Positions 32,177 through 60,540 of a DNA stretch of 64,000 nt are shown here, one piece after another. Within the stretch, counting starts at the first letter, position 1; each line of letters opens with the position of its first letter. This DNA is from Allolobophora icterica. Its lineage: Eukaryota; Annelida; Clitellata; Crassiclitellata; Lumbricidae. A program made the translations under genes and the position numbers. The notes under the pieces are model-generated. The model was not told the origin of the DNA. It did no database searches and worked only from the letters and a program-made list of their open reading frames with translations. The DNA lies in assembly GCA_963556255.1 (NCBI GenBank), contig OY744615.1, positions 7,882,649 to 7,946,648 on the forward strand. The letters are read 5' to 3'.

Positions 32177-32335
32177 CAGGTAATCAGGAGCTGTTGAAAC
32201 GCATCTGAAGTGGGCAGGAAATAAATTTTTTATTGGTCGAATTCCCCGTCACCTCTCTTGCCACTGGGATCTATCACACGTGACGGGAGGTTGACAGTAG
32301 TCGACGACTGAGTTCACTATGGTCAATAGAAAAGA
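32177..32335 (+). pseudogene. Relic of SLC5 exon 1
   Basis: The sequence after a TTTCTGACAG aligns with exon 1 of the intact copies: the ACGCATCTGAAGTGGGC block, CACCTCTCTTGCCACTGGGA, a TGACGGGAGGTTGACAG block and GAGTTCACTATGGTCAATAG. It has lost the ATG and carries indels. The preceding 300 bases resemble the 5' flank of the intact copies. It marks a further, dead member of the array between B and C; copy C's 3' flank has lost it. Confidence 0.75.
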
Positions 32336-32389
32336 AGTCGTGCGTTACTTTGCGTGCGTCCTTGACAGCGACAACTATTCTGAAAGCCT

Positions 32390-32650
32390 AGAGGACCTTG
32401 CACTTTGCTCGCACCACCTGGATAAGGAAACGCGCAGAGAGTTAAGGTAATGTAGAGTTGGAAAGAGACAACAGGAAGACCAAGAAATATAATGTTGGAC
32501 TTGATGATGAATATATGAAACAGACGAGGATATAGAAAAAGAATAACGAAAGGGCACAAAATAGAAAAGAGTGGAGTTCTTCGATTCCTGGACCTGCCGA
32601 AGACAGAACACTAGAGAAAAATGAGAGAAATGGGGAAGGGTAATTTAAGG
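32390..32650 (+). mobile_element. Non-LTR LINE 3' fragment
   Basis: GRPRNIMLDLMMN and following residues match the end of the LINE at 12440-13515 (GRPREMMLDWVMKE). The same fragment at 55120-55420 shows it predates duplication of the flank. Confidence 0.6.
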
Positions 32651-32986
32651 TATGAGAAAAAACGCAAGAGAAATGAAGGTAACTCAAAACGCCATGAAGC
32701 GCTACTTTTAAGATCCTTGGATCTGGCAATATGGTTATTCGAAAACGTAACACATAGATTACATTCGGTGCAGAAACTTTAATTAACAACAGCTGACCCA
32801 TGTAAAGACTCCTAGCCAAAGTATATTTAAAGAAAGTATCTACAGAACTTTTCCGGTTATTTGAAAGTAAGCAATCATTTTAGCTCACAGCCTCACACTT
32901 TTCAACAATAATGCATACGACGTATGTAGCACAATGTCAAATAAAAAATGATGCATTGTTGAAAACAGTAGAAAGTCTAATTCAGC

Positions 32987-33081
<95 letters not shown>

Positions 33082-33291
33082 CATCCATCCATCCATCCAT
33101 CCATCCATCCATCCATCCATCCATCCATCCATCCATCCATCCATCCATCCATCCATCCATCCATCCATCCATCCATCCATCCATCCATCCATCCATCCAT
33201 CCATCCATCCATCCATCCATCCATCCATCCATCCATCCATCCATCCATCCATCCATCCATCCATCCATCCATCCATCCATCCATCCATCCA
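32987..33291 (+). repeat. (CTAT)n then (CCAT)n microsatellite
   Basis: About 94 bases of CTAT pass directly into about 210 bases of CCAT. The tract abuts the 3' end of the minus-strand LINE at 33300-33780, in the position of that LINE's tail. Confidence 0.98.
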
Positions 33292-33299
33292 TCTATCTT

Positions 33300-33780
33300 T
33301 CTATCGATAATAGACCTATAGCGTTCCTTCAAGAAATCTCTGCTCTGTGGCGCTCCTGACCAATGCCCGATCAAAGGGAAAGGTCTTACGAAGGCCATAA
33401 AAATGAACCTGAGAGATCCTAGGGAGGGAACGAAGTCGAAGAGGGAGGTCATTCCATGACCAACCACCGAGAATGCCTTCACGAGCATAGGGAACAACAA
33501 AGTCACCCAGACAGGCTGAGCGCAAAGAAAGGCGCCAGACACAAGTGGAAATTAAAGCGAAAAAGTCACAAAGATAGGCTGGAGCCCGTCTTAGGACACA
33601 ATGCCGGGCCAGTGAGGAAACCCTGTAAAGAATGCGATGCTGGACAGGGAGTCAGTAAAGAACGTCTCGCATAAACTCGGAAACGTGGCTAAATCTGAAG
33701 ACACCACCAAACAGGCGTGCAGCCGACCGCAGAACCCTCTCCAGACAAGAGAACCTGAGGGAGTTCAACGAAGAGAGAGA
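33300..33780 (-). mobile_element. Non-LTR retrotransposon 3' end
   Basis: Minus-strand blocks include [33 protein letters not shown] and [20 protein letters not shown], the same family as 17325-18000. A degraded GCG hairpin and a tetranucleotide tail end it. Frameshifts are present. Confidence 0.75.
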
Positions 33781-33889
33781 GGAACAGTAATCCAATCAAT
33801 TAATAATAAATGTGCCAAATCATATATATTGCGTTTTCGAAGGGTTGAGACGCTGGCCACTGGATCACATCCAGGCATCGAGGGTGGCA

Positions 33890-34215
33890 GTAGCACCTTA
33901 CATAAGCCGAACAGGCATCGCATCGATTTTTTTAAACGGTAATACAGCATGTTAAAACATTAGATGTTATCCAAATTGAAATGTGAGCTTACAAAATGAC
34001 AATTTCACGGTGTAATTTTGGCTTAATATACAGCATGTATATTATCATATGATATCATATGTGCATATGTTAATGTTATACTGTACTTTTATGAGTCACT
34101 CTGAGTCATTTTCATCGTATGACTACAGTACAAGCGGCGGAAGGGGAAAGGGTGAGGATGTGGGGGGACGGGAAAGGGTATGCGTCCAATTTTTTAAGCC
34201 TGCGGGCGCCACTGG
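33890..34215. mobile_element. Diverged copy of the CAGRGGCGCC hAT-like MITE
   Basis: It shares the CATCGCATCGAT block, the TCATATGATATCATATG palindrome, a GCGTCCAATTTTTTAAGCC block and the right end GGCGCCACTGG with the elements at 52366-52655 and 52803-53106. The left terminus is degraded. Confidence 0.6.
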
Positions 34216-36060
34216 TGACTGTGACTGTAATACTGTTATATAATATATAGCTCTAAACTAGCAGCACAAAAACTTTGCGAAGGTCTATGTTTGGAATTAA
34301 AACTAACAGGTTTGATATCGGATCAGTAATTAAAGCTAGCATTATCACGATATTTATATTTGTCCTACTGTGGACAAATGATGACAGATGTTTATGCAGC
34401 TGTGTTTGAAAGCACGGCTATGTTCCTCTTCTTTAGCGTTGAAAATATATTCAACTTTAAAGTAACTGGTTAAGAAACTTAAGGGGTGACTATATTTATG
34501 CTTTTAAAGAACTTGTGTTCAGCTTTCTTTATAGACGAACGGACGGACAGAGAAACGAATGCACGGACCACTGTTTAATCTAGACACCTTTTTAGGGGAA
34601 ATTTCCCCCAGGATTTTTGTTTCCCCCGAGAGAAAAAGTCATAAAATTTTTCAGAGAGGTCATGAAGGTTTTTGTAATGTGAAATTCCAAAAAAGGTCAT
34701 CGAATCTTTGAAGATGGATGAAATTACCATGTCGAAATTCTGAAATTTTGTTGCGACCGCCCTTAGGACGCTCGTTGGTCCCCCCACAAACCTTGCTCCC
34801 TCCTCCCCCCAGGAAAGGGGGACTAGATGAAACAGTGCGCACGGACTGACACACGGACAGCTCGATGCCAATGCTTAGGTATGTGGGTGGGTAGGCTAAG
34901 AATGGATCGATGAATGGTTGGACGGATTGACAGAATGTGGAGCGGAATGAAAAACAGACAAACGAACGGACTTACATCTGGACAGATCGATGCCAATGAT
35001 TAGCTATGTGTGTGGGTATCGATGGTAGATGGATGGATGGATGCAGGATCGTCTACTCCATAGAAACCTTAGAGCAAATGCTCCATCCAAAATATAGGGG
35101 GGAGATCTGTCAGTGCATGTGCCATAATTAATGGGGGAAGGAGAAGGGAAAGAGGAGGAGAGGGAGGGGAAGTTGCTTCAATGACTTTGGGGGATAGACA
35201 CCTCTGGATGGATGGATGGATGGATGGGTGGATGGATGGATGGACAGACGCACAATGTGCGTTGGTGGGTCGATAATTTGCAGATGAATTAAAAGGCTAG
35301 CTAGACGGGTGGATACATTTCTTAGATAAATCAATACATTTCGATTTCATTGTTTAAAAGTAGGTCACAATTGCACAACAAATGGCGTGCTTGAAAACGT
35401 TTACGTGGATGGAATAACAGCGCAATTACACGTCAAAGCACCGCTTTCGGCAAATACTCTGTACTCTGTACTCTTGTACTCTTCATCTCCCGCGTTATTT
35501 TAAAGCTGTGAATATTAGCACATTATTATTTTGCTCACGCTTAGCTTGGAACCATTGATTATTATTATTATCATTGCAAAATTTGTAACGTGCTCACTGC
35601 TCAAGGTCAAACAGAAATGCGAATCTGAGACGCGGTTAGTCAGCCGACAGGTGAAGAGTTGTTTGATATCAGATGTTTGAAAGTCAATGAAAAGTAGTGA
35701 GTTTGGGGCGTTTCTTAAAGGAAGAGAAAGAGCTTGAGCGTCGAAGCATCATTGGCAGTCGGTTCAAATTCATGGGGGTAGCAACATCGACTGCCCGAAA
35801 GCTTAGCACATTGCAGCAGTGTAACCAACTTGTTCCAAAATACTCAACCATCCTCGAGGTCTGCAGACTGCGTGGAGCAATGTTATAGTTTGTTATCTTT
35901 TGCCAGAACTTAATAACGAAATCGCTGTAAATTATGACCAATTTTCCATGCGACCAATCAACTAATTGACACTAAATATCCGTATGTAACTCTGGTATAA
36001 ATAGGACTGAAACAAGAAACATAAGGCATTACAAAACTTGTTAGTAAGATTTACGCTACG
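34216..36060. other. Intergenic B-C, no supported gene
   Basis: It contains a short TCC/GGATGG tract (about 35200-35243) and an AAAGTCAT-rich block near 34600-34720 resembling the MITE interiors at 3607 and 25758. A minus-strand frame (35684-35941) has a weak LINE-like ending (SSSFSSFKKRPKLTTFH). Nothing is convincing as a host gene. Confidence 0.4.
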
Positions 36061-37515
36061 AAGCAATTTTAGCTATGAACACAGAAGGCGAACTTGAAGG
36101 GATACGAAGCACCGTATCTCTAAAGAAGGCGAAACAGTGTGGTGGCGCAGCTTTGTATACGCACTCTTAAATGCGCCGCAAGTGTCGTTTCCAACGGGGT
36201 GAATCTCATACGAATCAACAAGGGAGAGCATACCCAGGAAGGTAACGCAGAAAGAGCACTCGCCAAGAGGGTCCTTTCAAAGCCTTAACGTATGACCAAT
36301 AGTCCTATGACCAGTGTGCCATATGAACAAACGTCTATAATTATGACCAATCAGCCTATGACCAATAGTCCTAGAACTTTATTTGATAGAGATGAAGCAG
36401 CTTCAATTTGAAGCCACTGCTAAATAAGTACAAAGATCATTGTGCCGAGATGGCGGAGAAGTTTCAGGAAGGAAAATTAGAAATTTGAGCCGGTTGATTG
36501 GATGGTAAATAACTGCTTAAGATAGAATGGTTGGTTACTCGTAATACTAAGTTATTCGATCCACTTGGATTTTCACACCGAATCTAATCAGTTCGGCCTC
36601 TTACTATTCCATTACGATTTGGCTTCTGTCCAGGTTAAAGAAGAAGCAACACAGTGAACACACAGCCACGAAGACCTACTAAATGCTGGTATCAAATCGG
36701 CAAACTGTCTACTCCACGCCTGACCGGCAATTGGCTGAAGAAATTCTTTCTGTCGATGTATTGTAACAATAACGACAACTATGGCGATATGAGATAACAT
36801 CTTGGCGTCACATCGCTAGTACGGTTACGCTCAGCTGAGTCACCATCACAAAGACACTGTGCAGTAATTGAAATATTAAAACTAGCCAAGTGACGCGACT
36901 GATTATTAACACTAAACATGACAAACGATACACGGAGACGCAGACTATCTTCATGTTTTATGAGTATTATATTTGTATGAGTCACGGAGCGTATATATAT
37001 ATATAGGGCCTATATATTTCACAAATTATATATAATTAAACATAAAACTATATATCTGTGTGTGTGCTTAAGTACACACTAACACGCGCATAAAGAAGGA
37101 TATGACTATGCTTCTACAGTCAGATCATAGTTAGGCGTGGCGAATACTAGGAAAATTCAATGTAAGGTGCATTTAAATGTGAGTTAAGCTTGGGCTTGCC
37201 TCTTAAAAGATCGAATCCTAATTTCACCCAGTCCCCTCATTCTTCGCGTCGCTTCAATTCTTAGCACCGTCCGTTGTAGCCACCGTTGTAGCCATCTGCA
37301 TGACCTCTCATCTGAACTTTCACTCATAACCAAATCATGTATGCATAACCGATTTGTTTGTCATGAAGCGTTTATAAATAAACTTATTCTCAAGACTTAG
37401 CATATTTTGGCGCTGAAGACATTCCGATATTACCTTGCATTGTCTTCGCCAAAGTGTCTTTTCTTCTCTTTTCCTCTATTAAGTTACTTTCTCTTTTTGC
37501 AGGAAATTCGGAACA
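36061..37515 (+). promoter_or_regulatory. 5' flank of copy C
   Basis: It aligns in blocks with the flanks of copies B (about 9950-11175), D' and D: the GATGGCG block, the CTGCGTCTCCGTG-type block, a shorter TA/GT tract near 36990-37060, and CACCGTCCGTTGTAGCC. It ends in CTTTTTGCAG just before GAAATTCGGAACA and the ATG. The TTTAAA box of B and D is here TCTTAAAAG, so a core promoter is less clear. Confidence 0.4.
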
Positions 37516-53408
<15,893 letters not shown>

Positions 53409-53984
53409 AAACACGTTTCACGTGGAAAGCTAAGATGACTCTTTAAAAGACTTGGAACATCGTCTTCGTGCAAAGGACGGCCAAGATATAGCATCCCGTT
53501 TCTAGAGCGCGCTATCATTAGACAATTGAATGTCATACAAAGTCTGCGAAACAATAGACTTTAATGCTCCCAGAAAGTCACATAAATTAGTTACAAACAA
53601 AGTCTCGCATTAAACTATTCTGGTAAGGCTAGGCCTAATATATGCATGGAAATTAATTGGTGTTGGTTTATTTTGGTAAGAAGTAACATGGAATATCCAA
53701 TGACTTTCAGGTGTTTCTTATTTGAGCCTTCAGAAATGGACAATCAAGATTCCAGCAAGACACGATCTGTGCCAAGAACATCACAGCAGAAGTCTTCTCA
53801 TACGAGGCTTTTGTTAGGTAGGCCTACTAAGGTGTTACATTAGTGTCCAGATACACACATATAGGTACGCACAAGGTGCCGATAATATACTACGGGCAGA
53901 AAAACGTCCGAAATAGATAATGATTTCGGAACACTTGCGTTACATGGTTTACACCCATGGCTGGTCAGACGAGTCATGGTTGAT

Positions 53985-54800
53985 GTCCTCGAGACCAAGG
54001 TCTTGGTCTCGAGTGCACTCGAGTTCGTTTTTAAGAGTCTTGGTCTTTGTCTTGAGGCCAAAAGCGATGGTATTGGGGTTCAAAGTCTTGTTCTTGGTCT
54101 TGAAAGACCAGGACCAAGACTCGACTGTCAATATAAAGAGTCATTTAACAAACCGTAGGAATTTTTAGAAAATTATCAAATAATTACTAATACATCCGAC
54201 AAATATCTACGGACGGATAAGAATATTGTTGGTCAGGAAAGCCATCGGCAGCAACAACAGTTATGCTGTATCTGGACCTGCCAAGCACTGCCGCGACATG
54301 TTTCAGAAGCCTTACCATGGGAGGATTTAAGATAACCATGGGAGGATTTAAAAAACCCTCACGATTTGTACATTGTCATCAAGTGCTAGAAAAACTTATG
54401 AGTGTGTCATCGACTTCAGCACCTGTAGAACTTATTTTTTACATGGCGGAATTTTTATGAGGCCCCGCAGGTCAGAAACTTCTGAGCGAATTGTGTTTTT
54501 TAATGAAAATGCAACAGGCATTTGGAATTACATTCCGCATGAAGGACTTCTGTAAACACGAATTCGGAATTCTCCGCTGTCTGCATTTAGAGTTGTTTTG
54601 CTTGAATAACATGGCAAACTCTTGTTTCATTAATATAGCGAGTAGTCCGACTTGACAATTTTTTTCAGTAAGGAATAGAAGTCTGGATATGATTGTGATT
54701 TTTTTGGGTCTTGGTCTAGGTCTTGCTCTTGAGGTTCAAAGTCTTGATCTTGGTCTTGGTCTTGGTCTTGAGGTTCAAAGTCTTGGTCTTGGTCTTGAAC
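53985..54800. mobile_element. Insert bounded by (GGTCTT)n minisatellites
   Basis: The 3' flank of copy C differs from A here by about 815 bases. Both ends are rich in GGTCTTGGTCTTG or its variants, and the left end contains a CTCGAGACC/GGTCTCGAG palindrome. The middle has no recognised gene. It is probably a miniature element; the target duplication is not clear. Confidence 0.45.
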
Positions 54801-55119
54801 ATATGCGGATTGTGAAGCCCTAAGCTGCAGTTTTAGTAGCCTATGCCTAAATCCGGCACTGGTATACACGCACGCGCCCACACACACGCTTACCAACACA
54901 CACACACACACACACACACATTCAGACAGATTTGACACCATGTGGTTGTAGTGAAAGCAAAATCAACGTTGATAGTAACATTTTATACGAGAGCCAACAT
55001 TGGGAATTATAAAGGTTGCGTAGAGAGCAGGTACATACTTACTTACATGTAGATAACAGTAGGCCTAAACCACATTCGTCAACATAGCCTATCCTGCTCG
55101 ATTTCACTTTTGCCTCTTC

Positions 55120-55420
55120 TATTCTGAAAGCCTAGAGACCTTTGCACGTTGCTCGCACCACCTGGATAAGGTAACGCACAGGGAGTTAATTTAGTTAAAG
55201 TAATGTGGAGTTGGGAAAGAGGCAACAGGAAGACCAAGAAATATGATGTTGGACTCGATGATGGATAAAAGAAACAGACGATGATATAAAAGAAAGAATA
55301 AAGAAAAGGCACAAAATAGAGAAGAATGGAGTCGTTCGGTTCTTGGACCAGCTTAAGGTCATAGCATAAGGAAGAAGAAGGAGAGTAGGGAAGGGTAATG
55401 TGAGGTAAGGTAAGGAAAAG
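55120..55420 (+). mobile_element. Non-LTR LINE 3' fragment, 3' flank of copy C
   Basis: It aligns along its length with 32390-32650 and, more weakly, with the end of 12440-13515. Decayed. Confidence 0.6.
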
Positions 55421-55861
55421 TAATGCAAAAGAAATGAAAGTTACTCAAAACGCCAATAGGCGCTCTTCTCTTTCTTTCACGATACTTAGATGATAGATCT
55501 GGCAATATGATCATTCACAAACGTAACACACAAATTACAGTTGTGCAGAATCTTCAATTATCAACAGTAAGCTTATGTAAAGTTTCTAAAGAAAGTATCT
55601 ATAGGACTATCTACAATACATAAGTAAATAAGTAATCATTTTAGCTTGAGACAAACTCTCACACTTTATTACAACAATGCATACAATGCATATAACACAT
55701 TGTCAAAAGAAAACACGATGTAGTGTTGAAAACAGTAAAATAGCCTTATTTAAAGTACAGTTATATAGCTCTAAACTAACAGCATGCCCTACGTTTGCAA
55801 GCAAGGCTAACAGAGCAGTCAATAAAACTAGACTGACTGACACACAGACAGATCGATGCCG

Positions 55862-56712
55862 GTGACCCGTCAAAAGAGCGCCCGACAAAAGAGCGCCGAC
55901 AAAAGAGCGCCGACAAAAAAGCGCCGACATAAGAGCGCCGGCGAAAACTTTATGTCGAGGGTTCAATACCGAAACTTGTATTAGCATTCAAGGTTGAGGG
56001 ACAGCTTACAGTAGAAATGATCAAATCACTTAAAAATTTATCAATGATTGTTACCAATTGCGTTACATCAACTGGTATGGGAAATAAACAAGTATTTTTT
56101 ATTTTATTTCATGTTACATGGTTGAGCGCCGACATAACCATTGATGACGCGAACAGAATCCTGGTAATCGGAACGGAAGAAAACATGATTTGCTTTGTAA
56201 TCTTTTTCGTTGCATTCCGTTAATAAATATTTTATCTTTTTTCAATGCATTCCATTAAATACATTAAATTTGTATTATTACACTTCGGTTCCAAGACAAA
56301 TGGTTCACCGACGAATGGTTCACTGACAAATGGTTCACGATAAATAATTAATATTTTAAATAATCATCGATCTTCCAGCTTGTATTTTGATCTATATTTT
56401 CATCGATCTTCCAGCTTCTAGTTTGGGCTTTATTGTCGATGAAAATATAGCTCAAACTAGAAGCTGTATTATCGAGGAACATATAGCTGGATTATCGAGG
56501 AAAATATAGCTCAAACTAGAAGCTGGGAGATCAATGAAAACATAGTTCAAACTAGAACCTGGATGAGTGATGAAAATATAACTTAAACTAGAAGCTTGAT
56601 TCTCGATGAAAACATAGCTCCAACTAGAGGCTGGATGAGTGATGAAAATATAGCTCACACTAGAAGCTGAAAAAGCGTGAACCTTTCGTCAGTGAACCAT
56701 TGATGGACGAAT
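55862..56712. mobile_element. Element with terminal minisatellites
   Basis: The left end is about six units of GACAAAAGAGCGCC. The right part has GGTTCACnGACnAATGG units and a complementary GTCAGTGAACCATT at the end. Between (about 56360-56680) is a 39-bp minisatellite of GATGAAAATATAGCTCAAAC units, partly inverted at its left edge. The B flank lacks the insert: GATCGATGCC at 34991 and GTGCGTTGGTGGG at 35258 are both continuous with their neighbours. No protein is supported. Confidence 0.6.
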
Positions 56713-59400
56713 GAATTGTGCGTTGGTGGGTCGATAATTTGCAGATGAATTAAAAGATAACAAGCAGCTACACAGATGGATCGATATCTTACATTAATAT
56801 ATAAATTCATAAATCAACAAATTTGAGTTTTATTCTTTCAGAAGAAGGTCATAATTTTGCCAAAATTACATTATTATGCCTGAAAACCTTCACGTGTTTA
56901 TAAATATTATTGACAGTGCAACGACATGTCAAAACACCGAAGTTGCTTTTGGCAAATTAATTTCTTCCTTTTTTATCTCTCTTGTTACTTCGAAGTTGCG
57001 AATATTAGTGCTGGAGTGAGGTTCAGCCAGAAGACGCATATTCGAAGAATGCAGAGTGCGTGGAGGGATGTTATAGTTTCTTGTCATCTGTCATTCTTGT
57101 AGTAGTTACTAATCAGCCTAGGCAAATTAGCCATGATTGTGTCATTTTTATGATGGCTGATATTAAATTTTGAAAATAATGGGAGAAGTTTTTATACCGA
57201 TGACATGCGTTGACGCTCCTATATCGGATAAGAAGCGTGAAAAATCGCTGCCCAAATGATATGACCAGGGCTTATTGTAACGTGCAGCTGGACACAAAGT
57301 GTGTAGTTGGGAAAGAAATTTCTGCAGTTAAAATTCAGATTTTGTGCAGTTACTTTTTGTAGATCTAATTGCAGGCCTATAAACTAACTAAAATAGCTAT
57401 CAATTAAGCTAATGGTAAAAATATAAGACACGTTTAAGTGCGGTGAATTAACTTTTAAGCTTCGTTTGCATGTTTACGCTGCTGGTATAAGATACAAAAT
57501 ACAGATAAAGAGTTTAAAGACATAGAATATAGAAACGAAGCTGCTGGTTCGCCGAGTCCGAAATAAGCCAAATGACGATTAGTCAAAGGAGATTAAACGC
57601 AAGCAATAACTGCAGTTGCCAGTTTGTAGCATTAAAACAAGTTTAAAACGAAAAAGTTACGAGTAAGTCGGACCATAATATATGGCTTCCTTGCTTTTGT
57701 GGCTGCAACTTGGCAAGGCATATCCAAGGAAAATTGCAAATGCGTAGAGCGTCTCCAACTTCCCAAGCTACAATGTATCCACACTTAGGCGGGCATAGCT
57801 AACTTCAGAGATCAAACTGATTTTGGTTCTGCAACAGTGTTATCTTGACCAATAGAGTCGTCCCATTCTGCCTGTTCGCTTCCAGAAACTGTAAATATCT
57901 CCTTAAATCGACTTTGTTTTGTTGCTTTTGGTGTGTCTTTCGTTCTATACGCTCGTTTTAGCAGCCACACAAGCACCGATGCTCTAGAGTCGATTATTTA
58001 TGCAAGCATTCATCTTCTGAATCGACCGATATACTATTTCTACCGATAGATTTTAAAGCCGAGATTGTACTGATGAACCGCTCAGCGTCAGCGCTGTGAA
58101 GCTTAGCATCCAGAAGACGGGCCAAAGACCGTTAATTGTCACATTTCTGTATGCATGATTAGATGATGCAAAAAAGCATTGAATTTGTCTAAGAGTTTCA
58201 TTATTGTCCATTTCAAGTATCTAAAAAAAACTCGGACAAATCCAGGTCAGGACATGGCATGTTATGAACTCGTTCCAAATTTACCGAAGTTTGTAGAGTG
58301 GCCTGCAGCAAGCTACACGTGGGCCTATTACAATGCTACGAATAGAAGACGTCCAGCGAAGCACAATAAATCCGAGAGTGACGTTTTGCTATTAAATAGA
58401 ACGAAGTACAATAAATAAATTCCTTATTTATTACGTATTAATCTAATAGAAATATTATGGCCTCCGCTGGACGGCCACCTTCGTGGTGGCACTCCTTCTG
58501 AGCGTTCTCGTCTAAGTTAAAGTTAAGGTTATAATACTTTAATTTTACCTGTTATATTATTATTTTATACAGACAATTTCAATCCACTTGCAGTCGTCTG
58601 CCGCCTTCTTTCCAGGTTTGGCGAATGGCAAACATGTAAAATTTAACCCCAGTGAAATAAATATGTGACAGTTATAGGTATGCCAAGTTTCTTACTTATT
58701 TCTTAGGGATTAGGCCAGCCTGAGCAACATGCCGTTTTATGAATCGTCTTTGAACATTCTATTAATTATGTCCACCCGGTAGCCATAAAATTGAAATATT
58801 AATATTCACTAATGCATTGCTAAAAAATGAGGCGAATTCATTGTTTGAATTTTCAGCTTCAGAGGTGACGAACCTCTGACCAAGGGGATTTGCCCCCGGA
58901 CCACACTGGGGGCACGGCCCCCAGAACCTATAATTCTTCCCTCATGTGCAGTTGAGAAACTTCCTTAGAATAAGCCCTTGATATGACCGTCTTTATATTT
59001 TCCAATTTTGGTCAAATAAACTAAAATTCATTTAAATACAAAATAAAGAATTCTCTCTATCATAGCCAATATCTTCTACTAGCATAACCCGAATTAAAAG
59101 TTGAGCTTGAGTATGAAGTCACTGCTAAATAATTATCAGAATGATGCACCGCTTATTTTTAAAAATCTGTTGCGAGCCTAACCATTTCCTTCGAGGTATT
59201 TTTCCTCCCCCACACATAGTAACTACTTAAGGACAAGAACTCACAATTTTACCCTTCCAGCTAAAGATAAATGTAATTTTATTCCTCGTGTTTTGTTCAA
59301 AGATGCGTAATAATTAACCCATCCCTTTATTTTCTCCTCTTTAAGCCATTCTATTATTATCATGCTTCTGTAATCTGTTACGTTATTGTCAACTGGATTT
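56713..59400. other. Intergenic C-D', no supported gene
   Basis: Early parts align with the B-C intergenic region (for example GTGCGTTGGTGGGTCGATAA). A 79-codon frame at 58179-58418 has no family resemblance. A GGGGGCACGGCCCCC palindrome lies near 58909. Nothing else is recognised. Confidence 0.4.
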
Positions 59401-60461
59401 GTTGAATTAAACGAATATTGGTACCGGGATGGCGAAGAAGTTAAAATTGGGCGAGGTCATTTGATTTTAAATAACTGCCAAAGATAGAATGGTTGGGAAG
59501 ATGTAACTGAGTTATTACATCCAACTGATTTTTCTCACCGAATCTAAACAGTTCGGCCGCTTATTTTTTTTATAACACATTGACATAAGATCTGTCCAGC
59601 CTTAAGGAAGCACCACACAGCCACAGAGGCCTACTAACTAGATGCTTGCATCAATTGGCCACATGTCTAGTACTCCACGCCTGTGGCTGGGGAAATTCTT
59701 TCTGCCGGTGTATTCCAATGATATTGACGACTATGGCGATTGGAGGTAACAGCTTGAGGTTGAGTTCACATTGTGAGTTCACATTGTGAATATTGTGCAG
59801 TTATTGAATATTAAAACTAGCCAAGTGACGCGAGAAAGTTGATTACCAATGATAAACATGCCAACAACGTCATCAACGATACACGGAGACGCAGGCTATC
59901 TTCATGTTTTATGAGTATTATGTTTGTAGGAGTCACGGAGTAGGCCTATATATATATATATATATCATAAATTATATATATATATATATATATCTGTGTG
60001 TGATTAAGTACATACTCACAAGCGCATAAAGAAGATACGACTCTGTTCGTTTGCACAGTCAGCAGTGATCATCGTTAGGCGTGGCGAATACACTAGGAAT
60101 ATTCAACGTAATTTGCATTTAGATGCAGTTAAGCTTAGGAATGCCTCTTTAAAATGATCGTATCCTGATTTTCACACTATCTCCTTATCCTTCCCGCCGC
60201 TTCTATTCTTAGCATCGTCCGTTGTAGCCATCTGGCTGACTTGTTGATCTGAACTTTGAACTAGAACCTAATCATAGGTGCATGATAGGTTTTGCTTGTC
60301 ATGAATCGTTTATGAATAAACTTATTCTCAAGACTTAATATATTTTGGCGCACAAGACATATCGAAAGTAGTATAGTATCTTTCATATTCTTTGCCAAAG
60401 CGCCTTTTGTTTTCTTTTCCTCTATTAAGTTACGTTCTCTTTTTCCAGGAAATTCGGAACA
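59401..60461 (+). promoter_or_regulatory. 5' flank of truncated copy D'
   Basis: It matches the flanks of B, C and D, including the CTTTAAAATGATCG box with TTTTCAC about 25 bases on, the TA tract near 59945-59990 and TTTTTCCAGGAAATTCGGAACA before the ATG. The second half repeats in the flank of copy D (61630-62439). Confidence 0.4.
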
Positions 60462-60540
60462 ATGGAGTCGCATTTGAAATGGGCGGACTATCTGATCCTC
60501 GTCGGATTCCTCGTTATCTCTCTGGCCATAGGAATCTACC
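60462..60540 (+). pseudogene. SLC5 copy D', exon 1 truncated by a LINE
   Basis: The first 26 codons are identical or nearly so to copies C and D up to the GIY of the first helix. At 60540 the sequence switches to the reverse transcriptase. After the LINE, at about 61630, the sequence does not resume exon 1 but restarts in the middle of the 5' flank, so the rest of this gene copy is missing. Confidence 0.88.

Noticed and set aside
33069..33542. Protein rich in MDGW repeats on the minus strand
   Set aside because: It is a translation of the (CCAT)n microsatellite running out of the LINE 3' end.
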